64,000 nt of DNA from the NCBI GenBank assembly GCA_902825945.1, contig CADECY010000008.1, forward strand, positions 1-64,000, read 5' to 3'. The notes under the pieces were generated by a model. The model ran no database searches. It was not told where the DNA came from and saw only the letters and a list, made by a program, of their open reading frames with translations. The translations under genes were made by a program, and so were the position numbers. Below are positions 42,694-52,015 of this stretch, in pieces (within the stretch, counting starts at the first letter, position 1; each line of letters opens with the position of its first letter). Source of the stretch: an uncultured Acidobacteriota bacterium. GTDB taxonomy: Bacteria > Acidobacteriota > Terriglobia > Bryobacterales > Bryobacteraceae.

Positions 42694-43221
42694 TCAGAAC
42701 ACCGGCAAGGCCAGGATCGATTTGACGGCTTCGGCGGGATCGTCCGAGGTGATCGCGACGCGGTAGTCGGCTCGAGCGTAGGCTGCCTGCCTCGAATGAA
42801 ACAGCGCCTCGAATTTGACCGGATCACGGGCGAGCGGCCGGTGGACTTCGTTTTCGATCCGGTGTTTGATCATCGCGAACGGACAGTCGAGCCAGATTGA
42901 GATACCATTGCCGGTCACGAGATCGACATTGTTTTCCTGGGCGAACGCGCCGCCACCGAGCGAAATCACGGCGGGCCGGCCGTGCTGGACGCCCCGCACG
43001 CGCTCGAGCAGCGCATCGTGCTCGCGGCGCCGGAATTCCGTTTCGCCGAACTGTTCGAACATGGCCGAGATCGTGCACCCGGCCGCGGTCTCGATGTCGT
43101 CGTCGAGGTCGATGAAGTTCCAGCCCAGTTCGTCGCCTAGGAGGCGGCCGACGGTAGTCTTGCCGGAGCCCATGAACCCCACGAGGTAGAGTCCGGGAGT
43201 GCGGATGAGCTTCGAATTCAT
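42694..43221 (-). CDS. aroK: Shikimate kinase
   Basis: A 175-residue protein. P-loop GFMGSGKTTVGRLL (15-28), shikimate-binding DLDDDIETAAG and FRRREHDAL, Walker-B-like VISLGGGAFA and lid region HRPLARDPVKFEAL. It phosphorylates shikimate in aromatic amino acid synthesis. No other aro genes are nearby. Confidence 0.95.
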   Translation of the reverse strand: MNSKLIRTPGLYLVGFMGSGKTTVGRLLGDELGWNFIDLDDDIETAAGCTISAMFEQFGETEFRRREHDALLERVRGVQHGRPAVISLGGGAFAQENNVDLVTGNGISIWLDCPFAMIKHRIENEVHRPLARDPVKFEALFHSRQAAYARADYRVAITSDDPAEAVKSILALPVF

Positions 43222-43234
43222 GCCGTACCGGGCA

Positions 43235-44020
43235 TTATTGCATGTCGAGCGTATCGTATATCCTGCGAAGCTGCCGGTCGATCAAGCCGGGGAACAACGC
43301 ATAGCCGAGCACGAGCGCCCAGCCCGTCCTGGGAGTCACGACGGTACGTTTGTTCGCTTCGAGCCCGCCCACCAAGGCTCGCGCGCACTCTTCCGGTGAG
43401 ATGGCGTGGCGGCGGGCCTTCCAGAGTTTGTCGGGCGGCTTGCCGGAGATGACGTTGGTCTGAAATCCGGTTTGGACGTAGCCGGGGCAGACGTCCATGC
43501 AGTGGATCTTGTCCCTGGTGAGCTCGATGCGCAGGCCGGAGGTGAGCCCGCACACGGCGAATTTCGAAGCCGAGTAGTTGGAAAACCACGGAAGCGGCAC
43601 CAAACCGCCGATCGAACTGACGTTGACGATGGCTCCGCCGCCCTGCCGCCGCATCGGAGGCACCACCCGCTGAATCAGGTCGAGTACGGCAAAGTAATTC
43701 AGCTCGAACATATCGCGGACCGAGGCCATGTCGGCCCGCCACGAGGGCGCATACATCCCAACGCCGGCGTTGTTGACGAGAATGTCGATGCGGCCGAATC
43801 GAGAGAGAGCGCTTTCGACGGCGAGTTGCCGGGCGGCCGGATCGCGCAAGTCCGCCGGAATCGCGAAACCGCCCGTTTCACCGGCGATTTCTTCGAGCCT
43901 TTCCTTCGATCGCGCGACCAGGGCGAGTTCGCATCCGCGCCGCCGAAACTCCCTCGCCGAGGCCGCGCCGATCCCTTCCGACGCGCCCGTCAGGAGCACT
44001 ACTTTCCGAGCCAAGTCCAT
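43235..44020 (-). CDS. Short-chain dehydrogenase/reductase
   Basis: A 261-residue protein that starts at the ATG at 44018-44020. Cofactor motif LTGASEGIGAASAREF (TGxxxGIG), then DILVNNAGVGMY, and the catalytic Ser (NVSSIGG), Tyr and Lys (YSASKFAV). The RRRGCELALVARSKERLEE region with Arg after the second strand suggests NADPH. The C-terminal extension (ALVLGYALFPGLIDRQLRRIYD) is typical of membrane-associated SDRs. It is the first gene of a six-gene operon and is divergent (22 bp) from the LON-domain gene. Confidence 0.93.
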   Translation of the reverse strand: MDLARKVVLLTGASEGIGAASAREFRRRGCELALVARSKERLEEIAGETGGFAIPADLRDPAARQLAVESALSRFGRIDILVNNAGVGMYAPSWRADMASVRDMFELNYFAVLDLIQRVVPPMRRQGGGAIVNVSSIGGLVPLPWFSNYSASKFAVCGLTSGLRIELTRDKIHCMDVCPGYVQTGFQTNVISGKPPDKLWKARRHAISPEECARALVGGLEANKRTVVTPRTGWALVLGYALFPGLIDRQLRRIYDTLDMQ

Positions 44021-44042
44021 TCGTGGGCCATAATGGTAGCAT

Positions 44043-44666
44043 ATGCGCGAGGAACTGCTGCCACTGTTTCCGCTGGCGGTAGTGCTGCTGCCCGGTAACA
44101 AATTGCCTCTCCACATCTTCGAGGACCGGTACAAGGACATGATCGGCCAGGCGATCGAAAATCACACTGAGTTCGGGGTGGTTTTGGCGGCTCAGGGTGG
44201 AATCGCCTCGGCCGGCTGCACCGCCACCGCGGAAGAGGTGATCAAGCGCTACGAAGACGGACGCTTCGACATGCTGGCGCTCGGGCGGCGCCGGTTTCAT
44301 CTCAGGTCACTCGACCAGGAGATCGCCTATCTGCGAGGCGAGGTGGAGTATTTCGGTGACGACCCTGGTGAGGCTCCGGAGCATCTTCGCGCCCGCGCGC
44401 TCGAGGCCTGTTCCAACATCGAAAGCGACGAGCAGCAGCCGTTCGAGGCCAACGATCCACACCTGAGCTTCCGCCTTGCCCAGCGGTTCAACGATCTCAT
44501 GTTCCGCCAGCAGTTGTTGATGACCACGACCGAAGAGGGGCGGCTGGAAAGCATCATTGAATATGCTCCCGCCTATGCCGACCGCCTGCGGAACGCGGCG
44601 CACATGAGGCAACTGGCCGGCAAGAACGGACACAGTCACAAACCGCCGAAGTTCGAGGATCGCTAG
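44043..44666 (+). CDS. LON substrate-binding domain protein
   Basis: A 207-residue stand-alone N-terminal Lon domain. LLPLFPLAVVLLPGNKLPLHIFEDRYKDM (5-33) is the signature strand pair, followed by FGVVLAAQGG, DMLALGRRRFHL and a helical C-terminal half (LSFRLAQRFNDLMFRQQLL). It has no ATPase or protease part. Such proteins are widespread and may recognise damaged proteins; their role is not defined. Confidence 0.92.
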   Translation: MREELLPLFPLAVVLLPGNKLPLHIFEDRYKDMIGQAIENHTEFGVVLAAQGGIASAGCTATAEEVIKRYEDGRFDMLALGRRRFHLRSLDQEIAYLRGEVEYFGDDPGEAPEHLRARALEACSNIESDEQQPFEANDPHLSFRLAQRFNDLMFRQQLLMTTTEEGRLESIIEYAPAYADRLRNAAHMRQLAGKNGHSHKPPKFEDR

Positions 44667-44670
44667 GTTC

Positions 44671-45354
44671 TTGCGTCACGAACTCTGGATCGACGCCGAC
44701 GACACGCTTTGGGAGAATAACATCTTCTTTGAGCGCGCCTTCTCGAGGTTCGCCGAATATCTCGGCCATCGCGAGATGGGCCCAACCGAGGTGCGCGCGT
44801 ATCTCGACGAGATCGAGCACGTCAACAACCGTCTGCACGGATACGGTTCGGCGCGATTCGCGCTGAATCTGCTCGAGTGTTTCGGGCAGCTATGCGGACG
44901 CGAGGTGAGCGCGTACGATCGCGACTTCATCCTCGGGATCGGCGATGAGCTCTCGAATCACCCTATGGAACTGATCGCAGGCGTCGAGGAGACGCTCGCC
45001 TATCTGGCCGATCGCCACGAGTTGCTGTTGTGCACCAAGGGCAATCCGGCCGAACAGCAGGCCAAGATCGACCGGTCTGGCCTCGCTTCGCACTTTCGCC
45101 ACGTGCGGATCGTGCGTGAGAAGGACGCCGCTTGTTATCGCGGTCTCATACAGGATCGCGGCATTGATCACGACCGGTGCTGGATGATCGGGAACTCGCC
45201 GAAATCCGACATCAATCCCGCGCTCGAGGCTGGGCTGGGCGCGGTCTACATTCCGCACTCGCATACGTGGCACCTCGAGCATCAGGATGTTCCCGAAGAT
45301 CACGATCGGCTGTTGGTTGTCGACAGCTTCCGCGATCTCCGGGGGCATTTCTGA
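44671..45354 (+). CDS. HAD-superfamily hydrolase
   Basis: A 227-residue protein with a TTG start at 44671, four bases after the LON gene stop. GAGG lies about 12 bases before the start. The HAD motif I is WIDADDTLWENN (Asp8, Asp10). Motif II lies in LLLCTKGN, the motif III lysine in VREKDAAC and motif IV in MIGNSPKSDINPALEAG. The DADDTLW form resembles pyrimidine-5'-nucleotidase-like or phosphoglycolate-type phosphatases. The ending HSHTWHLEHQDV is characteristic of a bacterial subgroup of unknown substrate. Confidence 0.88.
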   Translation: MRHELWIDADDTLWENNIFFERAFSRFAEYLGHREMGPTEVRAYLDEIEHVNNRLHGYGSARFALNLLECFGQLCGREVSAYDRDFILGIGDELSNHPMELIAGVEETLAYLADRHELLLCTKGNPAEQQAKIDRSGLASHFRHVRIVREKDAACYRGLIQDRGIDHDRCWMIGNSPKSDINPALEAGLGAVYIPHSHTWHLEHQDVPEDHDRLLVVDSFRDLRGHF

Positions 45355-45358
45355 GCGC

Positions 45359-48300
45359 CTACCAGATCAGCTTCAACCCCAACTGCATGTTGCGCGGCTG
45401 ATTCGCCTGCCCGCCAATCACTCCAAAGCCCGGATTCCCGACCGTCGTGTTCGGCAACCCGAACACGGGCGTATTGGTCAGATTGAATGCCTCGGCGCGG
45501 AGCTGCAGGCGGACGGACTCAGCGATCGGCATGTTCTTGATCAACGAGAAATCGAGGTTGACCGCACGCGGCCCGCGATTGCGGGAATCGAGGCGCGGCG
45601 TGTTTCCGAACTCGAACGAGACCGGCAGGCGGAAGGCGGCGGCGTTCAGGTATCCCGATCCGCCGGAGACGCCGCCCAGACGGCTGCTCGGATCGCCGCT
45701 GGTTTGCACTTCCGAACCGGTGAAGCTGGCCCGGCCGCCTGCGTACGCGGGCGTTCCCGAAACACCGAACACGAGCGGCTGTCCGGACTGATACGTGTAG
45801 ATGCCATTCATCTGCCAACCGCCGATGACCCAATTCAGTCCCCGGTCCGCGCCGGAAGCGAACCTGCGGCCCTTGCCGAACGGCAGATCATAGACGCTCG
45901 AAATCACGAGACGGTGCGGGAAGTCGGATCCGAGCACACTTCGGTCGATGGCTCGGTTGAACTCGTTCTGATAGCCGGGGCTCTGTCCGGCGTCGAAGAA
46001 CGAGGTGGTCAGCATGTTCACGTCGCCGAGGTTCTTCGAGAATGTGTAGCTCAACGTCGCGAGCAGGCCGCGCGTCATGCGCTTCTGCAGGCTCGCCTGT
46101 AGCGCGTGATAGCTCGTATTTCCTGCTCCGATGAAGTTGACGCCGAAACCCGTGAAGTGGGGATAGGCGCGCAGCAACTGGTTTTGCTGTACCTGACGCG
46201 CGGCGAGCGGACCGGCCGTGATCACGTTGAAGAACGGATTGTTGACGAGCCCGTTCAACTGTCCCACGCGATTCAGGTCGCCGGGTTGGCCGAAGAACGA
46301 AGGATTCAACGCGTTCAGTCCGGCGTTGATCGGCAGCTTGACGCCTTTGTTGCCAGCGTAGGTGACGTTCACGCCTACGGCTCCCGGCAGTTCGCGTTGA
46401 ACTCCGAAGTTCCACTGCAGCGAGTAGGGCAACGGCGTGTCGTGGACCATGCCCGCGATGCCGGTTCCCACGAGCGTGGAGGCGCCCTGCGACGATCCGG
46501 CAAGAGGCTGAAGGCCTTGCGGGAAAGGGTTCGTCAGCGATCCCACCGGCGTCACGCTGTCGAGCGTCGCGATGAAGGGAGTCGTGACCGTGAATCCGGG
46601 GTTGCCGCCGTTGAACAGACGCACGAGACCCGGCGTGTAGAAGACGCCGAATCCGCCTCGCACGACGGTCTTCGGATTCGCTGAGTACGCAAATCCGAGC
46701 CGCGGCCCTAGGTTGTTCGCATCGGTCTTGTAGCGGCTTCGGGCCGCGCCGTTGACCCCTCGGAAGACGAGTCCGCCGCGCAGGTCCGGAATGCCCGAGC
46801 GCTGAGCGAGCGGGCTCGGAATGTTCGGATCGACGGTCGCGATGCGGTTGTAGCGCTCGGTCGGACCCGTCTCGGCTTCCCAACGGATTCCCGCGTTGAC
46901 GGTCAGCTTGGAGGTGACCTTCCAGTCGTCTTGCACGTAAAGCGCGTGATAGAAGCCCTGCTGCGAGGTAGCGTCGGAGAAGGTCAGCAGTCCGCCAGTC
47001 GGGATGCCGAGAAGGAACGACGCGAAACCGAGATAGGGGGCTTGACCGCCGGGGACTCCGGCCACTGGATCGGGTCCGCTGGTGAAGGTGGTCCCAAAGG
47101 AGAAGTTGCCGCCGGGATTGCCGAGGCTCGCGTTGTGATCGAGGAAAACGCGGCCATCCCAGCCGAACTTGATCGTGTGTCGCGAGCGGACCCAACTCAC
47201 GGCCGCCGCGAGATTGTGGGAGTAGCGAGTGAAGCGCTGATTGCCGCTCTCGTCGTTGCCGTTGAATCCGTTGATGCCGATCACCGGCAAGAAGCGCTCT
47301 TGCACCTGGCTGGCGTAGAGCTGACTGAATCCGAGCCCGGCGAGATCGGTGCCGAGCGAGTACGGATCGCGGAAGTTGCGTTGCCGGGCGAATCCGTAAC
47401 GCGCGTTCACCACCAGGTTCGGGCGCAGCGTCATGATCTGGTCGACCACCGCGACGTGCGACTTGATGAATTGGTTGAACCCGGCCGGACTCGACACGCT
47501 GTTCCAGTAGTTCGGCTCGTAGTGATCGTTCCAAAGGCGGCTGTACCGGCCGAAGAGGCGATAACGTTCGGAGAAGTTGTGGTCGAGCCGGAAGGAGAAC
47601 TGCTTGTCGTCATCGCGCGAACTCGCCACCGAATCGAGATTGTTCACGATGCCCGCCCGCTGCGCCGATGGATAGAGCTTCAGCAGGTTCTGCGCAATGG
47701 CCGTCTGGCGCCCCGCCGGAATCAGCTTGCCCGGAAACGGCGTGCGCAGGAAACGTCCCGGCGCATCGGGATTCGGGCGGACCGTGGCTGGATCGAAGAT
47801 GTCCGCGGGAGCTTCAGTGAGCGCGCCCGTCCGCATGGTGGCGGTGGGAACACTGAAGGTACGGAAGAGACTGCGGCGCAGGAAGACCTGTTCGTAGTTG
47901 GCGAAGAAGAAGGTCCGGTCTTTGCCGTTGTACATCTTGGGGATCGACACCGGGCCGCCTACGGCGGCACCGAACTGGTTATAGCGGAGCGGCACGCGGC
48001 GGTCCTGCCGTCCGGGAATCGGGTTGGTTCCCGCGCGGTTGATGAAGAAGTTGGTGGAGTCGAGCTTTTCGTTCCGGAAGAACTCGTATGCCGATCCGCG
48101 GAAACGATTGGTTCCGGACTTGGTCACGATGTTCAGGATTCCGCCGCTGGTGCGTCCGAACTCGGCGGGTGACATGTTGGTCTGCACCTTGAACTCTTCC
48201 GTGGTGTCGATGGTGGGAATGAGTGCGGGCTGGCCCTGGCAGCATACGGTGATCGGGATGCCGTCGAGCAGGATTTCGTTCGCGCCCGTCATGCCGCCAT

Positions 48301-48871
48301 TGGCGAGGAAGTTGTTGGCTCCGGCGGCTTGGGCGGCGCCGCGTTGCTGCGCGATTCCGGCGCCGAATCCGCCGAGCGGCGTGACGCCTGGTGTGAGCGC
48401 CGCAAGCGCGAACGGGTTCCGGCCGTTGAGCGGCAGATCCACCACCTGGCGCTGCGTGATCACTTGACCGAGGTTTGACGAATCGGTTTCGAGGACGACA
48501 GCGGAGGCGTTGACCGTCACGGTCTCCGAGACTTGGCCGACGGTAAGCTGCGCGTCGATTCGGGCCTGTTGGGTCACTTCCATGGTGAAGGTGCGCACGA
48601 ATCGTTGGAAACCCTGCTTTTCGATCGCAATCTGATATGCGCCGGGTTGGACGAACGGAAAGACATAACTGCCGGTGTCGTTGGTTTCGGCCGATTGCGC
48701 CAGTCCCGTGCCGGTGTTGGTCAGCTTCACGGAAGCCTGACCCACGACAGCGCCGTTGGCGTCGGTCACGAATCCGGTGACAGTACCGGAAGTCGTTTGC
48801 GCGTGAAGCGCGAAGGCGGAGCATACCGCCAGAATCGTCAATGTCCTCAAGAGCAATCTCCCTTGCGGCAT
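45359..48871 (-). CDS. TonB-dependent receptor, Oar-like, with N-terminal carboxypeptidase-regulatory-like domain
   Basis: A 1170-residue protein from the ATG at 48871. A TTG at 48848-48850, seven bases after GGGAG, may be the real start and gives a better signal peptide (RTLTILAVCSAFALHAQ). The beta-sandwich SGTVTGFVTDANGAVVGQAS is at about 27-46, followed by a plug (VVDLPLNGRNPFALAALTPGV) and a long barrel. The C-terminal strand ends MQLGLKLIW with a terminal Trp. This is the same architecture as the receptor at 24986 but clearly diverged from it. It is divergent from the ceramidase-like gene (205-bp gap), suggesting joint control of uptake and degradation. Confidence 0.94.
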   Translation of the reverse strand: MPQGRLLLRTLTILAVCSAFALHAQTTSGTVTGFVTDANGAVVGQASVKLTNTGTGLAQSAETNDTGSYVFPFVQPGAYQIAIEKQGFQRFVRTFTMEVTQQARIDAQLTVGQVSETVTVNASAVVLETDSSNLGQVITQRQVVDLPLNGRNPFALAALTPGVTPLGGFGAGIAQQRGAAQAAGANNFLANGGMTGANEILLDGIPITVCCQGQPALIPTIDTTEEFKVQTNMSPAEFGRTSGGILNIVTKSGTNRFRGSAYEFFRNEKLDSTNFFINRAGTNPIPGRQDRRVPLRYNQFGAAVGGPVSIPKMYNGKDRTFFFANYEQVFLRRSLFRTFSVPTATMRTGALTEAPADIFDPATVRPNPDAPGRFLRTPFPGKLIPAGRQTAIAQNLLKLYPSAQRAGIVNNLDSVASSRDDDKQFSFRLDHNFSERYRLFGRYSRLWNDHYEPNYWNSVSSPAGFNQFIKSHVAVVDQIMTLRPNLVVNARYGFARQRNFRDPYSLGTDLAGLGFSQLYASQVQERFLPVIGINGFNGNDESGNQRFTRYSHNLAAAVSWVRSRHTIKFGWDGRVFLDHNASLGNPGGNFSFGTTFTSGPDPVAGVPGGQAPYLGFASFLLGIPTGGLLTFSDATSQQGFYHALYVQDDWKVTSKLTVNAGIRWEAETGPTERYNRIATVDPNIPSPLAQRSGIPDLRGGLVFRGVNGAARSRYKTDANNLGPRLGFAYSANPKTVVRGGFGVFYTPGLVRLFNGGNPGFTVTTPFIATLDSVTPVGSLTNPFPQGLQPLAGSSQGASTLVGTGIAGMVHDTPLPYSLQWNFGVQRELPGAVGVNVTYAGNKGVKLPINAGLNALNPSFFGQPGDLNRVGQLNGLVNNPFFNVITAGPLAARQVQQNQLLRAYPHFTGFGVNFIGAGNTSYHALQASLQKRMTRGLLATLSYTFSKNLGDVNMLTTSFFDAGQSPGYQNEFNRAIDRSVLGSDFPHRLVISSVYDLPFGKGRRFASGADRGLNWVIGGWQMNGIYTYQSGQPLVFGVSGTPAYAGGRASFTGSEVQTSGDPSSRLGGVSGGSGYLNAAAFRLPVSFEFGNTPRLDSRNRGPRAVNLDFSLIKNMPIAESVRLQLRAEAFNLTNTPVFGLPNTTVGNPGFGVIGGQANQPRNMQLGLKLIW

Positions 48872-49076
48872 CTACGCCGCTGTACTCACATGATCGCATC
48901 CGGGGGGGCGGAATGTGTGACTGGGAGGGCGAATCAAGATTCGCTAAGCCCGCGTTATGGCGCGACGGCAGCTTCGGAATCTTGCGACTTCCAAATGGCT
49001 CGATGGGCTCACGATATCAGCCGCGGCGTAACTCCCATGGTTGCGCGGGCGCGTTCCCTGCTGGGAAGATGGGCCG

Positions 49077-50513
49077 ATGCAAGCTGGAGTTTTCCGAGTC
49101 GATATCACGCCGCCGGTTGGTATCGCGATGTGCGGCTATCTCGCCCGCGAAGGCGTCTCGAAAGGAATCGAGCGGCCACTCACGGCGACATGCCTCGTGC
49201 TCGCGTCCGGCGGCGCGAAGATCGTGATCTTTGGCTGCGATGTGATGGGGGTGTTCGAACCCGATGCGACGATCGTCCGCCAAGGTGTGGCGCAGTTTCT
49301 CGGAACGACACCCGAGTCCGTGCTGATCAACGCCAGCCACACGCACTGCGGACCTACGATGCGGCGCGACTACTCCTGGGAATCGCACCAACAGCACGCC
49401 ATGCAGGATGACTACGCAGACTCTCTGCGAGAGTCGCTTCTGATGTGCGCGATGGAGGCGAACAAGCGGCTTCAGCCAGCGCGATTGGGAACCGGCTGCG
49501 GCGAGGCGTGGATCGGAATCAATCGCCGCGAACTCGATCCAGAATCGGGCAAAGTGTTTCTCGGCGAGAATCCCGGAGGCCCGATGGATCCCACCGTCGG
49601 GGTGATTCGGGTCGATGACAGGGGCGGCCGGCCAATCGCGACCGTGTTCAGCTACGGCTGCCACACAGTGACGATGGGTCCGAAGTTTCTATCCCTCTCG
49701 CCCGATTTCCCGGGACCGGCGCGCGAACTCGTCGAACATGCCACGGGCGCGCCGTCGATCTTTCTGCAAGCGGCTGGTGGCAACATCAACCCGATTACGG
49801 GAATCGGCGCGACCGAAGACGATTCCGCGGATATGATCCGGCTCGGTAACATTCTTGGCGCGGAGGTGCTGAAGACCGCGATGGCAATCCGGACCGACAA
49901 GCGGCGCGGCGAACGCGTCATCTTCCAATCGCTGACACGCAACAGCATGTACCCGTGGGTTCCGATGGAAGACCGCGAGATGCGGTTGGGCGCCGCCGGC
50001 GAGACAGCGGACCTCCCCCTAGTGGATCCTCCGGCTGTCGAGGACGCGCGGGGAATCGTGGCGCAACGCGAGAAGATGCTCGACGAGGCGCGGAAGGAAG
50101 GCCGGCCCGTGCACCAGCTTGCTTTCTTCCATCGTTTCGTTGATTGGGCCCGCTTTCTGCTGCGCGAAGTGGAATCGGGCAAGCGAAAATTGACCGTCGA
50201 TGTGACGCTGCAGGCGCTGCGGATCGGCGACCTCGCGATCGCAACCGCGGCGGGCGAGACGGTCGTCGAACTCGGGCTTCGGGTGAAGGCGGCGTCGCCA
50301 TTCGCCGAAACGCTCTTCCTTGGATATTCGAACGGCAATGTAGGGTACCTTCCGGCGGCTGAACATTATCCGCCGGAGGGATGGTCTCCATGGGAGACCT
50401 ATCAGGTGCCCGACATGCTCTGTCAGTCGTACATGCTGCCGATGCACCCATCGCCCGAGGCGTCCGGAATTCTGGTGGACCGAAGCGTGGCGCTGTTGCG
50501 CAAGCTCTTGTAG
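49077..50513 (+). CDS. Neutral/alkaline non-lysosomal ceramidase-like protein
   Basis: A 478-residue protein that starts at the ATG at 49077 with GGGAAGA upstream. N-terminal ceramidase-like domain: FRVDITPPVGIAMCGYLARE, VIFGCDVMG, VLINASHTHCGPT (His pair for zinc), FSYGCHTVTMG and SIFLQAAGGNINP. The C-terminal part carries LGYSNGNVGYLPAAEHYPPEGW. No signal peptide is visible. In this family the zinc site hydrolyses N-acyl sphingosine, but many bacterial members act on unknown amides. It is the first of three genes leading to a sulfatase-like protein and an oxidoreductase. Confidence 0.88.
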   Translation: MQAGVFRVDITPPVGIAMCGYLAREGVSKGIERPLTATCLVLASGGAKIVIFGCDVMGVFEPDATIVRQGVAQFLGTTPESVLINASHTHCGPTMRRDYSWESHQQHAMQDDYADSLRESLLMCAMEANKRLQPARLGTGCGEAWIGINRRELDPESGKVFLGENPGGPMDPTVGVIRVDDRGGRPIATVFSYGCHTVTMGPKFLSLSPDFPGPARELVEHATGAPSIFLQAAGGNINPITGIGATEDDSADMIRLGNILGAEVLKTAMAIRTDKRRGERVIFQSLTRNSMYPWVPMEDREMRLGAAGETADLPLVDPPAVEDARGIVAQREKMLDEARKEGRPVHQLAFFHRFVDWARFLLREVESGKRKLTVDVTLQALRIGDLAIATAAGETVVELGLRVKAASPFAETLFLGYSNGNVGYLPAAEHYPPEGWSPWETYQVPDMLCQSYMLPMHPSPEASGILVDRSVALLRKLL

Positions 50514-50566
50514 CGCGTCCTTCGCGGCGTCAGCACGTTGAGCCCCCGGCGGCATAATATGGTCCC

Positions 50567-52015
50567 ATGTCGCGATTCACTCGCCGCAATCTTCTCCAGG
50601 GAGCCGCGGCCGCGTCCGCGTTCGCCCAAGCCAGCGGCTCGCCGCTGAACGTCATCCACATCGGCGTCGACACCTGGGGTACGCATCACCTCGGCGCCTA
50701 CGGCCATCCGGAATACATCACGCCGAATGTCGACAAGCTGATGGCGAAGTCGGCGATGTTTCTCGACGCCTATCCGCAAGCGCTGCCGACGCTGCCCGCG
50801 CGCCGAGTGATCTACACGGGCCGGCAAGTGTTCCCTTCGTTGAAGATCGCGCAGCCGGACGATCCGGTGAAGATCCGCGGCTGGCACCAGCTTTACTCGG
50901 ACGATGTCACGATCTCCGAAGCGCTGTCGCAAGCCGGCTACATGACGGCTTTCGTCAGTGATCTTTATCATCAGTTCAAACCGGGCAAGAACTTCACGCG
51001 CGGGTTCGATTCGTGGCAGTTCATTCGCGGCCAGGAGTGGGACAAGCTGCGCACCGCGCCGCGCGGCAAAGTGGATCTGGCGCGGTACAGCCATCCGGCG
51101 ATGCCGCAGAAGGCGCTGCGCAAACCCGGTTCGGTTTATCAGTATCTGCTGAACCGGCAGGACTGGAAGACGGAGGACGACTGGCTGGCGGCGCAGGTCT
51201 TCCGCGCCGCGGCGAACTGGCTGCGTGACAACGTGGCGGAGACGCAGCCGTTCTACCTCCATATCGAATCGTTCTCGCCGCACGAGTTCTGGGATCCGCC
51301 GGAAGCCTTCTACCGGATGTACTTCAAGAAGGACTACAGCGGGCCCACACTCATTCACCCGCCGCAGAACACCGCGCGAATGAGTCCACTCGAGGTGGAG
51401 CACGCCAAGGCAATGTACGCGGGCCTGGTCACCTTCACCGACTCGCGGATCGGCAAGTTCCTCGAAACCGTCGAGCAACTCGGGCTCATGAAGAACACGG
51501 TGATTGTCTTCGTGGCCGATCATGGCACGATGATGGGCGAGCAAGGACAGTTGCACAAGGGCGAAACGAGGCTGCGCGTCCAGTGCACCAACGTTCCACT
51601 CTCGATCTATCATCCGCGCGAGAACTGGGCGGGGCGCAGGATCGGCGGTTATGTGAGCCACACCGATCTGATGCCGACGATTCTCGATCTCACCGGAGTT
51701 CCCACGCCGGGACGCGTCACTGGCGAAAGCCTGCGTTCGCTGATGGCGGAGAACCGGGCATCGAAGCGGGAGTTCGCGCTCACGGGATGGGGGGAACACG
51801 CCTCGATTCGTACGCCGGAGTGGAATTATCATGCGCGTTGGAGCGCGGGTCCGAAGTTCGAGGAGTTGTACGATCGTAGGAAGGATCATCTCGAACTGAA
51901 GAGCTCCGCCGAGGCGCATCCGAAGGCTTGCGAGAAATTCCGCAGGCAACTCGCCGGCTACGTAGAAGCGGGCTGGTCCGTCACGAAGGGCCAGTTCCAC
52001 ATCGAGGCCTCATGA
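50567..52015 (+). CDS. Sulfatase-like hydrolase lacking the formylglycine Cys/Ser
   Basis: A 482-residue protein with a twin-arginine-like signal (MSRFTRRNLLQGAAAASAFA). Alkaline-phosphatase-superfamily motifs are clear: VIHIGVDTWGTHHLGAYG at the N-terminal metal site, VIVFVADHGTMMGEQGQLHKG at the distal metal site, and LPTLPARRVIYTGR where sulfatases have Cys/Ser-x-Pro-x-Arg. Here that position is Thr75 (T-L-P-A-R), so a formylglycine cannot form. A Thr nucleophile is used by other superfamily members such as phosphodiesterases, so it may be a phospho- rather than sulfohydrolase, or inactive. Its stop overlaps the next start (ATGA). Confidence 0.88.
   Translation: MSRFTRRNLLQGAAAASAFAQASGSPLNVIHIGVDTWGTHHLGAYGHPEYITPNVDKLMAKSAMFLDAYPQALPTLPARRVIYTGRQVFPSLKIAQPDDPVKIRGWHQLYSDDVTISEALSQAGYMTAFVSDLYHQFKPGKNFTRGFDSWQFIRGQEWDKLRTAPRGKVDLARYSHPAMPQKALRKPGSVYQYLLNRQDWKTEDDWLAAQVFRAAANWLRDNVAETQPFYLHIESFSPHEFWDPPEAFYRMYFKKDYSGPTLIHPPQNTARMSPLEVEHAKAMYAGLVTFTDSRIGKFLETVEQLGLMKNTVIVFVADHGTMMGEQGQLHKGETRLRVQCTNVPLSIYHPRENWAGRRIGGYVSHTDLMPTILDLTGVPTPGRVTGESLRSLMAENRASKREFALTGWGEHASIRTPEWNYHARWSAGPKFEELYDRRKDHLELKSSAEAHPKACEKFRRQLAGYVEAGWSVTKGQFHIEAS

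Noticed and set aside
46931-48172. 413-codon plus-strand frame inside the second receptor gene
   Set aside because: Antisense shadow with Val/Glu/Gly-rich composition and no family resemblance.
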